Origin: Piscinibacter sp047602365
GTDB taxonomy: Bacteria > Pseudomonadota > Gammaproteobacteria > Burkholderiales > Burkholderiaceae_C
Reading direction: 5' to 3'
DNA length: 64,000 nt
Assembly: GCA_047602365.1 (NCBI GenBank)
Contig: JASGHM010000001.1
Span: forward strand, 1,798,001-1,862,000
The notes under the pieces were generated by a model. The model worked only from the letters and a program-made list of their open reading frames with translations. It was not told the DNA's origin and made no database searches. Made by a program: the position numbers and the translations under genes. Within the stretch, counting starts at the first letter, position 1, and every line of letters starts with the position of its first letter. Below are positions 47,629 through 57,328 of this stretch, in pieces.

Positions 47629-48861
47629 TCAGCCCAGGGCTTCGTCGAGCACCTCGACCCAGTGGCGAACCGGCGTGCCGGTGCCCGAGGCGAGATGCTG
47701 GATGCAGCCGATGTTGGCCGAGACGATCACCTCGGCCTGCAGCGGTGCCAGGTGGCCGAGCTTGCGGTCGCGCAGCTGGTACGACAGCTCCGGCTGCAGC
47801 ACCGAGTAGGTGCCGGCCGAGCCGCAGCACAGGTGCGACTCGTTCCCCGCCAGCCTGACGTCGAAGCCCAGCGCGCCGAGCTGCGTCTCGACGCCGCCGC
47901 GCAGCTGCTGGCCGTGCTGCAGCGTGCAGGGCGGGTGGAAGGCGAGCTTCTTCGGCCCCTTGCCGCGCAGGCGCGGCTTCAGCTTCGGCACCAGCTCGGG
48001 CAGCAGCTCGCTGAGGTCCTTCGTCAGCCCGACGATGCGCTGCGCACGTTCGGCGTAGGCCGGGTCGTCGGCCAGTGCGTGTGCATAGTCCTTCACCTGC
48101 GCGCCGCAGCCGGAGGCGTTCATCACGATCGCCTCGACCTTGCCGGCGCTGACCAGCGGCCACCAGGCGTCGATGTTGCGGCGCATGTCGGCCAGCCCGC
48201 CGGCGACGTCGCTCATGTGGGTGCGGATCGCGCCGCAGCAGCCGGCGCCATCGGCGACCAGCGTCTGGATGCCGGCGGCATCGAGCACGCGCGCGGTGGC
48301 GCTGTTGACGTTGGGCATCATCGCCGGCTGCACGCAGCCCATCAGCATCAGCACCTTGCGTTCGTGCTCGCGCGTCGGCCAGCGGTGCGCCTGCTCGGGC
48401 TGGCGGGCCGGCACCTTGTTCTGCAGCGAGGCCGGCAGCAGCGGCCGCACCAGCTGGCCGAGCTTCATCGCCGGGCCGAACAGCGGCGAGGGCAGGCCTT
48501 CCTTCAGCAGCCAACGCACGGCACGCTCGCCGGCCGGCCGCTCGACACGCTCTTCGACCACCTTGCGGCCGATCTCGACCAGGTGGCCATACTGCACGCC
48601 CGACGGGCAGGTGCTCTCGCAGTTGCGGCAGGTCAGGCAGCGGTCCAGGTGCTGCTGCGTGCTGCGCGTGACCGGCTTGCCTTCCAGCACCTGCTTGATC
48701 AGGTAGATGCGGCCGCGCGGGCTGTCGAGCTCGTCGCCGAGCAGCTGGTAGGTCGGGCAGGTGGCGGTGCAGAAGCCGCAGTGCACGCACTTGCGCAGGA
48801 TGGCCTCGGCCACCTCGCCGTCGCGCGTGCCTTTGAACTCGGGGGACAGCGTGGTCTGCAT
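47629..48861 (-). CDS. glcF: Glycolate oxidase iron-sulfur subunit GlcF
   Basis: 410 residues. Two 4Fe-4S motifs: CVHCGFCTATCPTYQ and CLTCRNCESTCPSG. Then two CCG domains: LMGCVQPAMMP ... DGAGCCGAIRTH and HPPCTLQHGQQL ... LCCGSAGTYS. Together with GlcD and GlcE it oxidises glycolate to glyoxylate at the membrane and passes electrons to quinone. It is last in the operon lctP-glcD-glcE-lrgA-lrgB-glcF, 25 bases after lrgB. Confidence 0.95.
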   Translation of the reverse strand: MQTTLSPEFKGTRDGEVAEAILRKCVHCGFCTATCPTYQLLGDELDSPRGRIYLIKQVLEGKPVTRSTQQHLDRCLTCRNCESTCPSGVQYGHLVEIGRKVVEERVERPAGERAVRWLLKEGLPSPLFGPAMKLGQLVRPLLPASLQNKVPARQPEQAHRWPTREHERKVLMLMGCVQPAMMPNVNSATARVLDAAGIQTLVADGAGCCGAIRTHMSDVAGGLADMRRNIDAWWPLVSAGKVEAIVMNASGCGAQVKDYAHALADDPAYAERAQRIVGLTKDLSELLPELVPKLKPRLRGKGPKKLAFHPPCTLQHGQQLRGGVETQLGALGFDVRLAGNESHLCCGSAGTYSVLQPELSYQLRDRKLGHLAPLQAEVIVSANIGCIQHLASGTGTPVRHWVEVLDEALG

Positions 48862-48886
48862 GACGGGGTCTCGAAAATCGTTGCGT

Positions 48887-49600
<714 letters not shown>

Positions 49601-49606
49601 GGTGGT

Positions 49607-49957
49607 TCAGTTTTCGGCGCCGCGCGGCATCAGCGCGCGCAGCACCAGCGCGGTGACCGCCAGCCCGACCCAGCTGGAGACGACGATCACCACCAGCATG
49701 CGCAGGCCGTGCTGGGTGATCAGGCCGACGTGGGTCATCACGCCGACGCCGACCGGCACGAACAGCAGCGACAGGTGGGCGAGCAGCACCTCGGCCGCCG
49801 CGCCGACCGGCGCGCGCACCGGCGCCCAGTTCAGCGCGATGAGCAGGATCAGCAGGCCCAGCACCGGCCCCGGCAGCGGCAGGCCGCCGAGCCGTGCCAG
49901 TGCCTCGCCGGCGGACTGCGCGAGCAGCAGGTAGGCCAGGCCCTTCAGCGCTTGCAT
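49607..49957 (-). CDS. lrgA: LrgA/CidA family membrane protein
   Basis: 116 residues, four helices. Signatures: AYLLLAQSAGEALARLGGLPLPGPVLGLLILL and LAHLSLLFVPVGVGVMTH. It is the small partner of LrgB. It lies 19 bases after the glcE stop, in line with the glycolate operon. As with LrgB, a transport function for glycolate or lactate is inferred from location. Confidence 0.92.
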   Translation of the reverse strand: MQALKGLAYLLLAQSAGEALARLGGLPLPGPVLGLLILLIALNWAPVRAPVGAAAEVLLAHLSLLFVPVGVGVMTHVGLITQHGLRMLVVIVVSSWVGLAVTALVLRALMPRGAEN

Positions 49958-49976
49958 CGTGTTGCGCGCCCGGTCT

Positions 49977-51071
49977 TCAGAGGCCGGGGTAGAGGCGGCC
50001 GGGGTTGAAGACGCCGTTCGGGTCGAACGACTTCTTCAGCTCGCGGTGGATGCGGTCCAGCGGCGCCTTCAGCGGCGCGAAGGCGCCGGCCGACTTGTCG
50101 TTGGCACGGAACAGCGTGGCATGGCCGCCGGCCTTCGAGGCGGCGTCGCGCACCAGCGAGGCCGGCGCGGCGCAGCACACCCAACGCTGCGCGCCGCCCC
50201 ATTCGATCAGCTGCTCGCCGGGCAGGGCCAGCGCCGGCGTGGTCGGCGGTACCGACAGACGCCACAGCCGCGCGCCGCCGTCGACCGCGGCGGCGGCCTT
50301 GGTGAAGAACTCGTCGTGGTGGTGGCGCAGGCCGTTCCAGAACGGCGTCGCGTGGGCCGGTTCGATGACTTCGCCGCCCATGCTGTCGATGGCCGACTGC
50401 ACCGCCGCCAGCGCGCCGCGCAGACGCAGCAGCAGCGTGCCGTCCCACCAGGCGCTGGCGTTGATCGGCAGCGGCTGGCCGCCCCATTCGTTGAGCTGGC
50501 GGATCGCCTGCGCCTGGTCCATCGCGAAGCGCAGCGTCGCGGTGGCCGGCGCCACCGGCAGCACCTTCAGCGAGACCTCGAGGATCACGCCCAGCGTGCC
50601 CATCGAGCCCGCCAGCAGGCGCGAGACGTCGTAGCCGGCGACGTTCTTCATCACCTGGCCGCCGAAGCTGAGCACCTCGCCGCGGCCGTTGAGCAGCGTG
50701 GCGCCGAGAATGTAGTCGCGCACCGCGCCGACCGCCGCGCGCGACGGGCCCGACAGGCCGGCGGCGACCATGCCGCCGACGGTGGCGCCGGCGCCGAAAT
50801 GCGGCGGCTCGAAGGGCAGGCACTGGCCCTTCTCGGCCAGCGTGGCCTCCAGCTCGGCCAGCGAGGTGCCGCAGCGCGCAGTGACCACCAACTCGGTCGG
50901 TTCGTAGCTGGAGATGCCCTCGAGCACGCGGGTGTCGAGCAGCTCGCCGGACGGCGGTTCGCCGTAGAAGGCCTTGGTGCCGCCACCCTGGATGCACAGC
51001 TGGGCATTGGCCGACTGCGCGCTCTGCACGCGGTCGATCAGGAGCTGGAGCGCGGGATCGTGGATCGACAT
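49977..51071 (-). CDS. glcE: Glycolate oxidase FAD-binding subunit GlcE
   Basis: 364 residues, FAD-binding PCMH-type domain. Segments: LCIQGGGTKAFYGEP, LDTRVLEGISSYEPTELVVTARCGT, GATVGGMVAAGLSGPSRAAVGAVRDYILG, GGQVMKNVAGYDVSRLLAGSMGTLGVI; the C-terminus is FDPNGVFNPGRLYPGL. It follows glcD by 6 bases. It is shorter than GlcD, lacking the full C-terminal oxidase lobe, as is usual for GlcE. Confidence 0.95.
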   Translation of the reverse strand: MSIHDPALQLLIDRVQSAQSANAQLCIQGGGTKAFYGEPPSGELLDTRVLEGISSYEPTELVVTARCGTSLAELEATLAEKGQCLPFEPPHFGAGATVGGMVAAGLSGPSRAAVGAVRDYILGATLLNGRGEVLSFGGQVMKNVAGYDVSRLLAGSMGTLGVILEVSLKVLPVAPATATLRFAMDQAQAIRQLNEWGGQPLPINASAWWDGTLLLRLRGALAAVQSAIDSMGGEVIEPAHATPFWNGLRHHHDEFFTKAAAAVDGGARLWRLSVPPTTPALALPGEQLIEWGGAQRWVCCAAPASLVRDAASKAGGHATLFRANDKSAGAFAPLKAPLDRIHRELKKSFDPNGVFNPGRLYPGL

Positions 51072-51077
51072 GGGCGT

Positions 51078-52598
51078 TCAGAAGCGGGGGATGTCGGCAA
51101 ACGGCAGCAGCCCGCGCGAGACGTGCATCTTTCCGTACTCGGCGCAGCGGTGCAGCGTCGGGATCACCTTGCCGGGGTTGAGCAGTTCCTTCGGGTCGAA
51201 GGCGCGCTTCAGAGCGAACATCTGCTCGCGCTCGGCCGGCGCGAACTGCACGCACATCGAGCTGAGCTTCTCGATGCCGACACCATGCTCGCCGGTCACC
51301 GTGCCGCCCATGCGCACGCTGGTCTCGAGGATGTCGGCACCGAACTGCTCGCAGCGGTGCATCTGGTCGGGGTCGTTGGCGTCGAACAGGATCAGCGGGT
51401 GCAGGTTGCCGTCGCCGGCGTGGAACACGTTGGCGCAGCGCAGGCCGTACTTCTTCTCCATCTGCTGGATGGCCAGCAGGATGTCGGCCAGGCGCTTGCG
51501 CGGGATGGTCGAGTCCATGCACATGTAGTCGGGGCTGATGCGGCCCGAGGCGGGGAAGGCGTTCTTGCGGCCGCTCCAGAACTTCAGCCGCTGGGCCTCG
51601 TCCTTGCTGACCTCGACCCGCGTCGCGCCGCAGCCGGTCAGCACGTCCAGCATCCGGCTGATCTCCTCGGCCACCTCCTCCGGCGTGCCGTCGCTCTCGC
51701 ACAGCAGGATGGCCTCCGCATCGAGGTCGTAGCCGGCGTGCACGTAGTCCTCGACGGCGGCGGTCATCGGCTTGTCCATCATCTCCAGGCCGGCCGGAAT
51801 GATGCCGGCACCGATCACGCTGGCCACCGCGTCGCCGGCCTTCCTCATGTCGTCGAAGCTGGCCATGATGCAGCGCGCCAGCTGCGGCTTGGGCACCAGC
51901 TTGACCGTCACCTCGGTGGTCACCGCCAGCATGCCCTCGCTGCCGACCAGCACGCCCATCAGGTCGAGCCCGGCGGCGTCGAGCGCCTCGGAGCCGAACT
52001 CGACTGCCTCGCCCTCGACGGTGAAGCCGCGCACGCGCAGCACGTTGTGCACCGTCAGGCCGTACTTCAGGCAGTGGACCCCGCCGGAGTTCTCGGCCAC
52101 GTTGCCGCCGATCGTGCAGGCGATCTGGCTGGACGGGTCGGGCGCGTAGTACAGGCCGTGCGGCGCGGCGGCCTCGCTGATCGCCAGGTTGCGCACGCCG
52201 CACTGCACGCGCGCGGTGCGCGACAGCGGGTCGAGCGAGACGATCTTGTTGAACTTGGCCAGGCTCATCGTCACGCCCAGCTTGTGCGGCAGCGCACCGC
52301 CGGACAGACCCGTGCCGGCGCCGCGTGCGACCACCGGCACGTTCAGGCGGTGGCAGGTGCGCAGCACGGCGGCCACCTGCTCCTCGGTTTCGGGCAGCGC
52401 CACCGCGAGCGGCTGCTCGCGGTAGGCGGTCAGCCCGTCGCACTCGTAGGGCAGCGTGTCCTCGGTGTGCCACAGCAGCGCATGCGCCGGCAGCACGGCG
52501 GAGAGTTCGGCCACCACCTCGGCGCGGCGCGCGGCGCGGTTGACCCGCACCGGCTCGCCCGGCAGCGTCGCCATGTCCAGCATCGATGGAGCGTTCAC
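51078..52598 (-). CDS. glcD: Glycolate oxidase catalytic subunit GlcD
   Basis: 506 residues. FAD-binding PCMH domain (VVARGAGTGLSGGALP, GLYYAPDPSSQIACTIGGNVAENSGG) and FAD-oxidase C-terminal domain (NVFHAGDGNLHPLILFD, GGTVTGEHGVGIEKL, FDPKELLNPGKVIP). GTG at 52598 is chosen because GGAGA stands 6 bases upstream; ATGs at 52583 and 52628 are alternatives. It oxidises glycolate (perhaps D-lactate) with GlcE and GlcF. Seventy bases separate it from lctP and contain a short GC-rich hairpin. Confidence 0.95.
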   Translation of the reverse strand: MNAPSMLDMATLPGEPVRVNRAARRAEVVAELSAVLPAHALLWHTEDTLPYECDGLTAYREQPLAVALPETEEQVAAVLRTCHRLNVPVVARGAGTGLSGGALPHKLGVTMSLAKFNKIVSLDPLSRTARVQCGVRNLAISEAAAPHGLYYAPDPSSQIACTIGGNVAENSGGVHCLKYGLTVHNVLRVRGFTVEGEAVEFGSEALDAAGLDLMGVLVGSEGMLAVTTEVTVKLVPKPQLARCIMASFDDMRKAGDAVASVIGAGIIPAGLEMMDKPMTAAVEDYVHAGYDLDAEAILLCESDGTPEEVAEEISRMLDVLTGCGATRVEVSKDEAQRLKFWSGRKNAFPASGRISPDYMCMDSTIPRKRLADILLAIQQMEKKYGLRCANVFHAGDGNLHPLILFDANDPDQMHRCEQFGADILETSVRMGGTVTGEHGVGIEKLSSMCVQFAPAEREQMFALKRAFDPKELLNPGKVIPTLHRCAEYGKMHVSRGLLPFADIPRF

Positions 52599-52668
52599 GT
52601 CGAGTCTCCAGTGGCTGTTGCACGCCACCCGTGAGGGCGGACTGTAACGCCCCGCGCGGGGGCGCTCC

Positions 52669-54330
52669 TCAGCGCACGACCATCAGCGTGAAGGGCCAGA
52701 CATAGGCCTGCAGCGTCACGAACACGCCGACCAGGCAGGCCAGCGCGATCGAGTGGAAGAACACGTAACGCAGGATGTCGCCTTCGTGGTTGAACCAGCG
52801 TGTCGCGGTGGAGGCGACCACGATCGACTGTGCATCGATCATCTTGCCCATCACGCCGCCCGAGCTGTTGGCGGCGCCCATCAGGTTGGGGCTCAGGCCC
52901 AGCTGCTCGGCAGCGACCTTCTGCATGCCGCCGAACAGCACGTTCGAAGCGGTGTCCGAGCCGGTCAGCGCCACGCCCAGCCAGCCCATCAGCGTGCCGA
53001 AGAAGGGATACAGCACGCCGGTGTTGGCAAACGCCAGGCCGAGCGTGGTGTCGGTGCCGGAGAAGCGCGTCAGCGTGCCCAGCGCCAGCATCAGCACGAT
53101 GGTCAGCAGCGAGTAGCGCACCAGCCACAGCGTGCGCACGAAGCTCGTCAGCAGCTGCAGCGGGTTGTACTTCATCACCAGCCCGCCGACGATGGCCGCC
53201 AGCAGGATGCCGGTGCCGGTGGCCGACAGCAGGTTCAGCGTGTAGACCGCCGCCTCCTTGTGCGGCGCCTTGACCACCGGCGGCATCTTCTCGACCAGGT
53301 TGTGCAGGCCTTCGATCGGGAAGCTGGGCGCGAAGATGCCGTTGAACCAGGCCTTCACCGGCGGCAGGCCCCAGATGAAGACGAACACCGTCAGGATCGC
53401 CCAGGGCGTCCAGGCGCGGATCACGTCGGCGCGCGGATGCACGGTCGGCGGCGGTGCGACATGGCCCTCGCCGCCGTCCTGCTCGTGGCCCTTCAGCGAC
53501 ACCGAGGTCCAGATCGACTTCGGCTGCCAGACCTTCAGGAAGCCGACCAGCGAGATCATCGAGACCACCGCGGCGATCACGTCGACCAGCTCGGGCCCGA
53601 TGTAGTTGGAGACCAGGAACTGCGACAGCGCGAAGCTGGCGCCCGTGACCAGGATGGCCGGCCAGATCTCCCACATCGCCTTGCGGCCGGCGAAGGCCCA
53701 GATCAGCCAGAACGGCACCAGCAGCGAGAAGAAGGGCAACTGGCGGCCGATCATCGCCGACACTGCCATCAGGTCGTAGCCGTGCACCTTGGCCAGCGTG
53801 ATCACCGGCGTGCCCAGTGCGCCGTAGGCCACCGGCGCGGTGTTGGCGATCAGCGAGAGGCCCGAGGCGGCCAGCGGCGAGAAGCCCAGGCCGATCAGGA
53901 TCGCCGCGGTGACCGCCACCGGTGTGCCGAAGCCGGCCGCACCCTCGAAGAAGGCGCCGAAGGCGAAGGCGATCAGCAGCAGCTGCAGGCGGCGGTCCTG
54001 GGTGATGCCGGCGATCGAGTCCTGCAGGATCTTGAAGCTGCCGTTCTGTTCGGTCAGCTGGTGCAGGAAGATGATGTTCAGCACGATCCAGCCGATCGGC
54101 AGCAGGCCGGTCAGGCCGCCGAGCAGCGCGGCGTTGCCGGCCATGCCGGCGGGCATGCCGTAGGCGAAGATCGCGATCGCCAGCGCGGCCAACAGGCCCA
54201 GCGCCGCGGCGATGTGCGCCTTGATGTGGAAGAACCCGAGGGCCGCGAGCATCACCACCACCGGCACCGCGCCGAGCAGGGTGGACACGAACATGTTGCC
54301 GAAGGGGTCGTAGACCTGCTGCCAGACCAT
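52669..54330 (-). CDS. lctP: Lactate/glycolate permease LctP (GlcA-like)
   Basis: 553 residues with about 12-14 helices, LctP family. Segments: MVWQQVYDPFGNMFVSTLLGAVPV, GAFFEGAAGFGTPVAVTAAILIGLGFSPLAASGLSLIANTAPVAYGALGTPV, and SGTDTTLGLAFANTGVLYPFFG with SNVLFGGMQKVAAEQLGL. These import L-lactate, D-lactate and glycolate by proton symport. It stands first in the glycolate operon; AGGAGA precedes the ATG. The 158-base region upstream to the LysR gene holds its likely promoter. Confidence 0.94.
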   Translation of the reverse strand: MVWQQVYDPFGNMFVSTLLGAVPVVVMLAALGFFHIKAHIAAALGLLAALAIAIFAYGMPAGMAGNAALLGGLTGLLPIGWIVLNIIFLHQLTEQNGSFKILQDSIAGITQDRRLQLLLIAFAFGAFFEGAAGFGTPVAVTAAILIGLGFSPLAASGLSLIANTAPVAYGALGTPVITLAKVHGYDLMAVSAMIGRQLPFFSLLVPFWLIWAFAGRKAMWEIWPAILVTGASFALSQFLVSNYIGPELVDVIAAVVSMISLVGFLKVWQPKSIWTSVSLKGHEQDGGEGHVAPPPTVHPRADVIRAWTPWAILTVFVFIWGLPPVKAWFNGIFAPSFPIEGLHNLVEKMPPVVKAPHKEAAVYTLNLLSATGTGILLAAIVGGLVMKYNPLQLLTSFVRTLWLVRYSLLTIVLMLALGTLTRFSGTDTTLGLAFANTGVLYPFFGTLMGWLGVALTGSDTASNVLFGGMQKVAAEQLGLSPNLMGAANSSGGVMGKMIDAQSIVVASTATRWFNHEGDILRYVFFHSIALACLVGVFVTLQAYVWPFTLMVVR

Positions 54331-54488
54331 GGCTTGTCTCCTGATTTGAAGTGGTGCACGGGCGGCCAGCCGAACCGCCCGAATCTGGGGCGCGACTGTA
54401 GAGATGGGCCAAGGGCCGCGCGTGAAGATTCTTCAGCGCCGGCGTGAGCGTTTTTCAGGCCGTCAGGCCCGTGCAAGCCCCCGCGCCG

Positions 54489-55370
54489 TCAGGCGAGTGC
54501 CAGTCTCAGCCAGTCGACGAAGGCGGCGCATTCCCAGCGCTCCAGCGCCCCCGACTTCCAGCACAGGAAGTGATGGTTCGGCGAGGCCACCTGGCGTGGC
54601 GACAGGCGCACCAGCCGGCCGTTGTCCAGCCAGTCGCGGCCCAGCTTCAGGCGCATCAGCGTGACGCCGAAGCCGGCGGCCGCGGCGTCGAGCATCAGCC
54701 CGACGTCGTTGAACTGCGCACCCTCGCGCGGCTCGGGCAGCGCGACGCCGCAGGCGCGGAACCAGGTGTTCCACGACTCCAGCGAGCTGCGGATCAGCCG
54801 CGCGCGCGACACCTGCTCGAGCGTGTCGAAGCCGTCGAACGGGCCGGCTTCGTTGAGGTACTCGGGGCTGCACACCGGCACCACCTCGTCGCTGAGGATG
54901 CGCAGCTGCTCGACGCCCGCGTAAGGCCCGGTGCCGTAGCGGATCTCCAGGTCGGACTCCTCGGCCTTCACGTCGGCCAGCGGGATGGCCACCTGCAGGA
55001 TCAGCTCGACCTCGGGATAGGCATGGCGGAACAGCGCCAGCCGCGGCAGCAGGATCTGGCGCGAGAAGGTCGGCGTGACCGCCAGGCGCAGCCGGGCTCC
55101 GGTCGGCGCCGGCGCATTGCCGGGCAGTTGCTGCAGCGCCTGCAGGCCCTGGCGCACGTGCACCAGGTAGGCGGCGCCGTCGGCCGACAGCGTGAAGTCG
55201 TTGCGCGCGAACAGGCGCACTCCGAGCTGCGACTCGAGCTGGCGCATGCGGTGGCTGACCGCGCTGGGCGTGACGCTCAGCTCGTCGGCCGCCAGCGTGA
55301 CGCTGCGCAGCCGCGCCAGCGCCTCGAAGCTGAGCAGGCAGTGGATCGGCGGGATTCTGGACGGGGGCAT
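54489..55370 (-). CDS. LysR family regulator (GcvA-like)
   Basis: 293 residues. Helix-turn-helix: SFEALARLRSVTLAADELSVTPSAVSHRMRQLESQLGVRLF, the GcvA/AmpR subgroup. Effector domain follows (LRLAVTPTFSRQILLPRLALFRH). Its start is coupled to the FIST gene stop (TGATG). It points towards the lctP-glc operon on the same strand, so it may regulate that operon, though it is transcribed with the FIST and phaM genes. Its natural inducer is unknown. Confidence 0.9.
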   Translation of the reverse strand: MPPSRIPPIHCLLSFEALARLRSVTLAADELSVTPSAVSHRMRQLESQLGVRLFARNDFTLSADGAAYLVHVRQGLQALQQLPGNAPAPTGARLRLAVTPTFSRQILLPRLALFRHAYPEVELILQVAIPLADVKAEESDLEIRYGTGPYAGVEQLRILSDEVVPVCSPEYLNEAGPFDGFDTLEQVSRARLIRSSLESWNTWFRACGVALPEPREGAQFNDVGLMLDAAAAGFGVTLMRLKLGRDWLDNGRLVRLSPRQVASPNHHFLCWKSGALERWECAAFVDWLRLALA

Positions 55371-56566
55371 CAGGCCCGGAACACCGTCAGCACGCCGGTG
55401 TAGCCGTAGAGGTGGTGGCGGGCGATTTCGCCGGCGGCGAAGAAGCCGGCCAGCGGCACGTCGCCGAGCGCGTGGCGCACGATCTGCAGCTCGGCCGAAG
55501 CGCCGCCGAAATGCGGGCCGCCGCGCCCCGAGCAGCTGACGTAGATCGCCCCGGCGATGGCCGCGGCCGGCTGCTCGGCCGCCGTGCCGGGCAGCGCCGG
55601 CACGGCTTCCTCCTGCGGCGCCAGCTCTTCGCGGATCTCGGCGCAGATGCGCACCAGGTCGCGCCGCGCCGCCTCGGTGTTGCGCTGGCAGAAGGCGAGC
55701 TGCAGGCCCTCGGGCGCGCTGTCGCCGATGGCGATGCCGCGGCGTGCCGGGTCCAGCCCGATCAGGTGGCGCACCCGCGTGTCGGGGCCGAAGGCGCCGC
55801 GCCGCGCGGCGCCGCCGTCGTCGCCGCGGTCGGCCGGGTCGGACAGGCCGACCAGCGTCTGGCGGATCTGCGGCAGCGCCTCGCGCGGCTCGCGGCCGGC
55901 CAGCCCGAGGTCGGCGAGCAGGCAGTCCAGCGCCGGCTCGCCGTCCAGCGCGGTGATGACATTGGCATTCGATTCCGTCACCGTGCGCAGCCGGCCGACC
56001 GGCTGGCAGCCCTGGGTCACGCGCGAGACCAGCCCGACGCCGCTGCCGAAGGCCACGCCGGACAGACCGCCGCCGAGCACCGCGTCGGCGATGTGCAGCG
56101 TGCGCGTGCGTGCCGAGGCCAGGCCGCCGAACAGGTAGCCACTGGCGGTGCGCTCGCTCATGTCGGCGATCAGCTCGGCCAGGTCGGGCGTGGCCGGGTC
56201 GGCATGCACCTGCGCCGTGAATGCCGGAAAGCCACCCAGCGGCCGCGCGCCCGAGAAGACGCGGAAGGCCTCGCGCGGCAGCTCGGCGAGCATCACCGAC
56301 AGGCCCGGCTCGTCGAAGTACTCGACGCCGCTGGCGGCGACGCCGACGCCCACCGAGCCGGTCCAGGCCACGCCGGGCCAGTGGCGCTGCAGCTCGGCCA
56401 GCAGCGCCTCGGCGCCGCCAGCGTGGTGGTCGCTGAGGTAGACCCAGCCCAGCGTCGGCTCGAAGGGCGCGCGCTCGCGGCGCTGCGCCTCGAGCTGCGG
56501 CTGCACCATCGCCAGCGCGAGGCGCCAGTCGGGATGGCTGGCATGGGCCTGCAGGAACGGCTTCAT
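55370..56566 (-). CDS. FIST domain sensory protein
   Basis: 398 residues with FIST_N (about 30-210) and FIST_C (about 220-390). Segments: LGWVYLSDHHAGGAEALLAEL, WTGSVGVGVAASGVEYFDEPGLSVM, SGYLFGGLASARTRTLHIADAV, and C-terminal GAIYVSCSGRGGPHFG ... PLAGFFAAGEIA. FIST domains are predicted small-ligand (amino-acid-like) sensors, usually linked to signalling proteins; here it stands alone. Its start is coupled to the phaM stop (TGATG) and its stop to the LysR start, a tight three-gene unit. Confidence 0.88.
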   Translation of the reverse strand: MKPFLQAHASHPDWRLALAMVQPQLEAQRRERAPFEPTLGWVYLSDHHAGGAEALLAELQRHWPGVAWTGSVGVGVAASGVEYFDEPGLSVMLAELPREAFRVFSGARPLGGFPAFTAQVHADPATPDLAELIADMSERTASGYLFGGLASARTRTLHIADAVLGGGLSGVAFGSGVGLVSRVTQGCQPVGRLRTVTESNANVITALDGEPALDCLLADLGLAGREPREALPQIRQTLVGLSDPADRGDDGGAARRGAFGPDTRVRHLIGLDPARRGIAIGDSAPEGLQLAFCQRNTEAARRDLVRICAEIREELAPQEEAVPALPGTAAEQPAAAIAGAIYVSCSGRGGPHFGGASAELQIVRHALGDVPLAGFFAAGEIARHHLYGYTGVLTVFRA

Positions 56567-57237
56567 CAGGGCGCGCCCTTCTTCTTCGAGATCGACTTGC
56601 GCGTCGCCGTGCGTGCCGCCGCGCCGGCGCCGCGCGCCACCGCACCGGGCACCGAAGCGGCCTTCTTCAGGGTCTGGCCGGCGGCGTCGAAACTCTGCTT
56701 GACCATCGTGCCGGCCAGGTTCTTGGCCGCGTCGGTGGCGCCTTCCTTCATCGCGTTGGCGGCCAGCTGGGTGAACTGCTTGGTCAGCGCGCCCCACCAC
56801 TGCATCGGGTCGACGGCCTGGGCCATCTCGGCGGCAGCGGCGTCGGCCTTCGCGGCCGGCTTGCGTGCCGCTCTGGCCTTCTTCGCGGCCGCCGGCGCCG
56901 CGTCGGTCTTCGTGGCGGGTGCGGCGGCCGCCTCGGGCACACGCAGCGTCATCGCCTCGCGCAGGTCGTCCATCTGCACGTTCATGGTCTTCAGCGTCGA
57001 CAGCGTCATGCGCTGCACTTCCAGTGCCTGGATGGTGGCGCCGAGCATGCGCGCGTTCTGCTCCAGCCAGAACTGCACCGTGCGCAGCTCCTCGATGCGC
57101 TTCTCCAGCTCCTCCGGGTTCAGCGTCGGCGCGACCCACTGCCCGATGTTGGGCAGCGCGGAGCCGGCGTTCTTGACCAGTCCCTGCAGGAAGTCGAATC
57201 CGGGAACGAGCTTGGCGAAGGCGGCGGCGTCGGCCAT
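56566..57237 (-). CDS. phaM: PHA granule-associated regulatory protein PhaM
   Basis: 223 residues. The N-terminal PhaM segment (VPGFDFLQGLVKNAGSALPNIGQWVAPTLNPEELEKRIEELRTVQFWLEQN) includes a helical/coiled-coil part. The C-terminus is Lys/Ala-rich (KKARAARKPAAKADAAAA, TATRKSISKKK), like the DNA-binding tail of PhaM in Ralstonia, which links polyhydroxybutyrate granules to the nucleoid and activates PHA synthase. AGGAGACC precedes the ATG. First gene of phaM-FIST-LysR. Confidence 0.88.
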   Translation of the reverse strand: MADAAAFAKLVPGFDFLQGLVKNAGSALPNIGQWVAPTLNPEELEKRIEELRTVQFWLEQNARMLGATIQALEVQRMTLSTLKTMNVQMDDLREAMTLRVPEAAAAPATKTDAAPAAAKKARAARKPAAKADAAAAEMAQAVDPMQWWGALTKQFTQLAANAMKEGATDAAKNLAGTMVKQSFDAAGQTLKKAASVPGAVARGAGAAARTATRKSISKKKGAP

Positions 57238-57328
57238 GGGGAGGTCTCCTCGGTGGTTGTTCTGGGTGGGGATCATTGTGCGCGCGGCCCGTCCGCTCGT
57301 GTCGGCCCGCCCGTGCGTGCCGGCCGGT

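Noticed and set aside
52648..52664. GC hairpin between lctP and glcD as a terminator
   Set aside because: Short (6 bp), no T run, and inside an apparent operon; random GC-rich sequence would often produce it.
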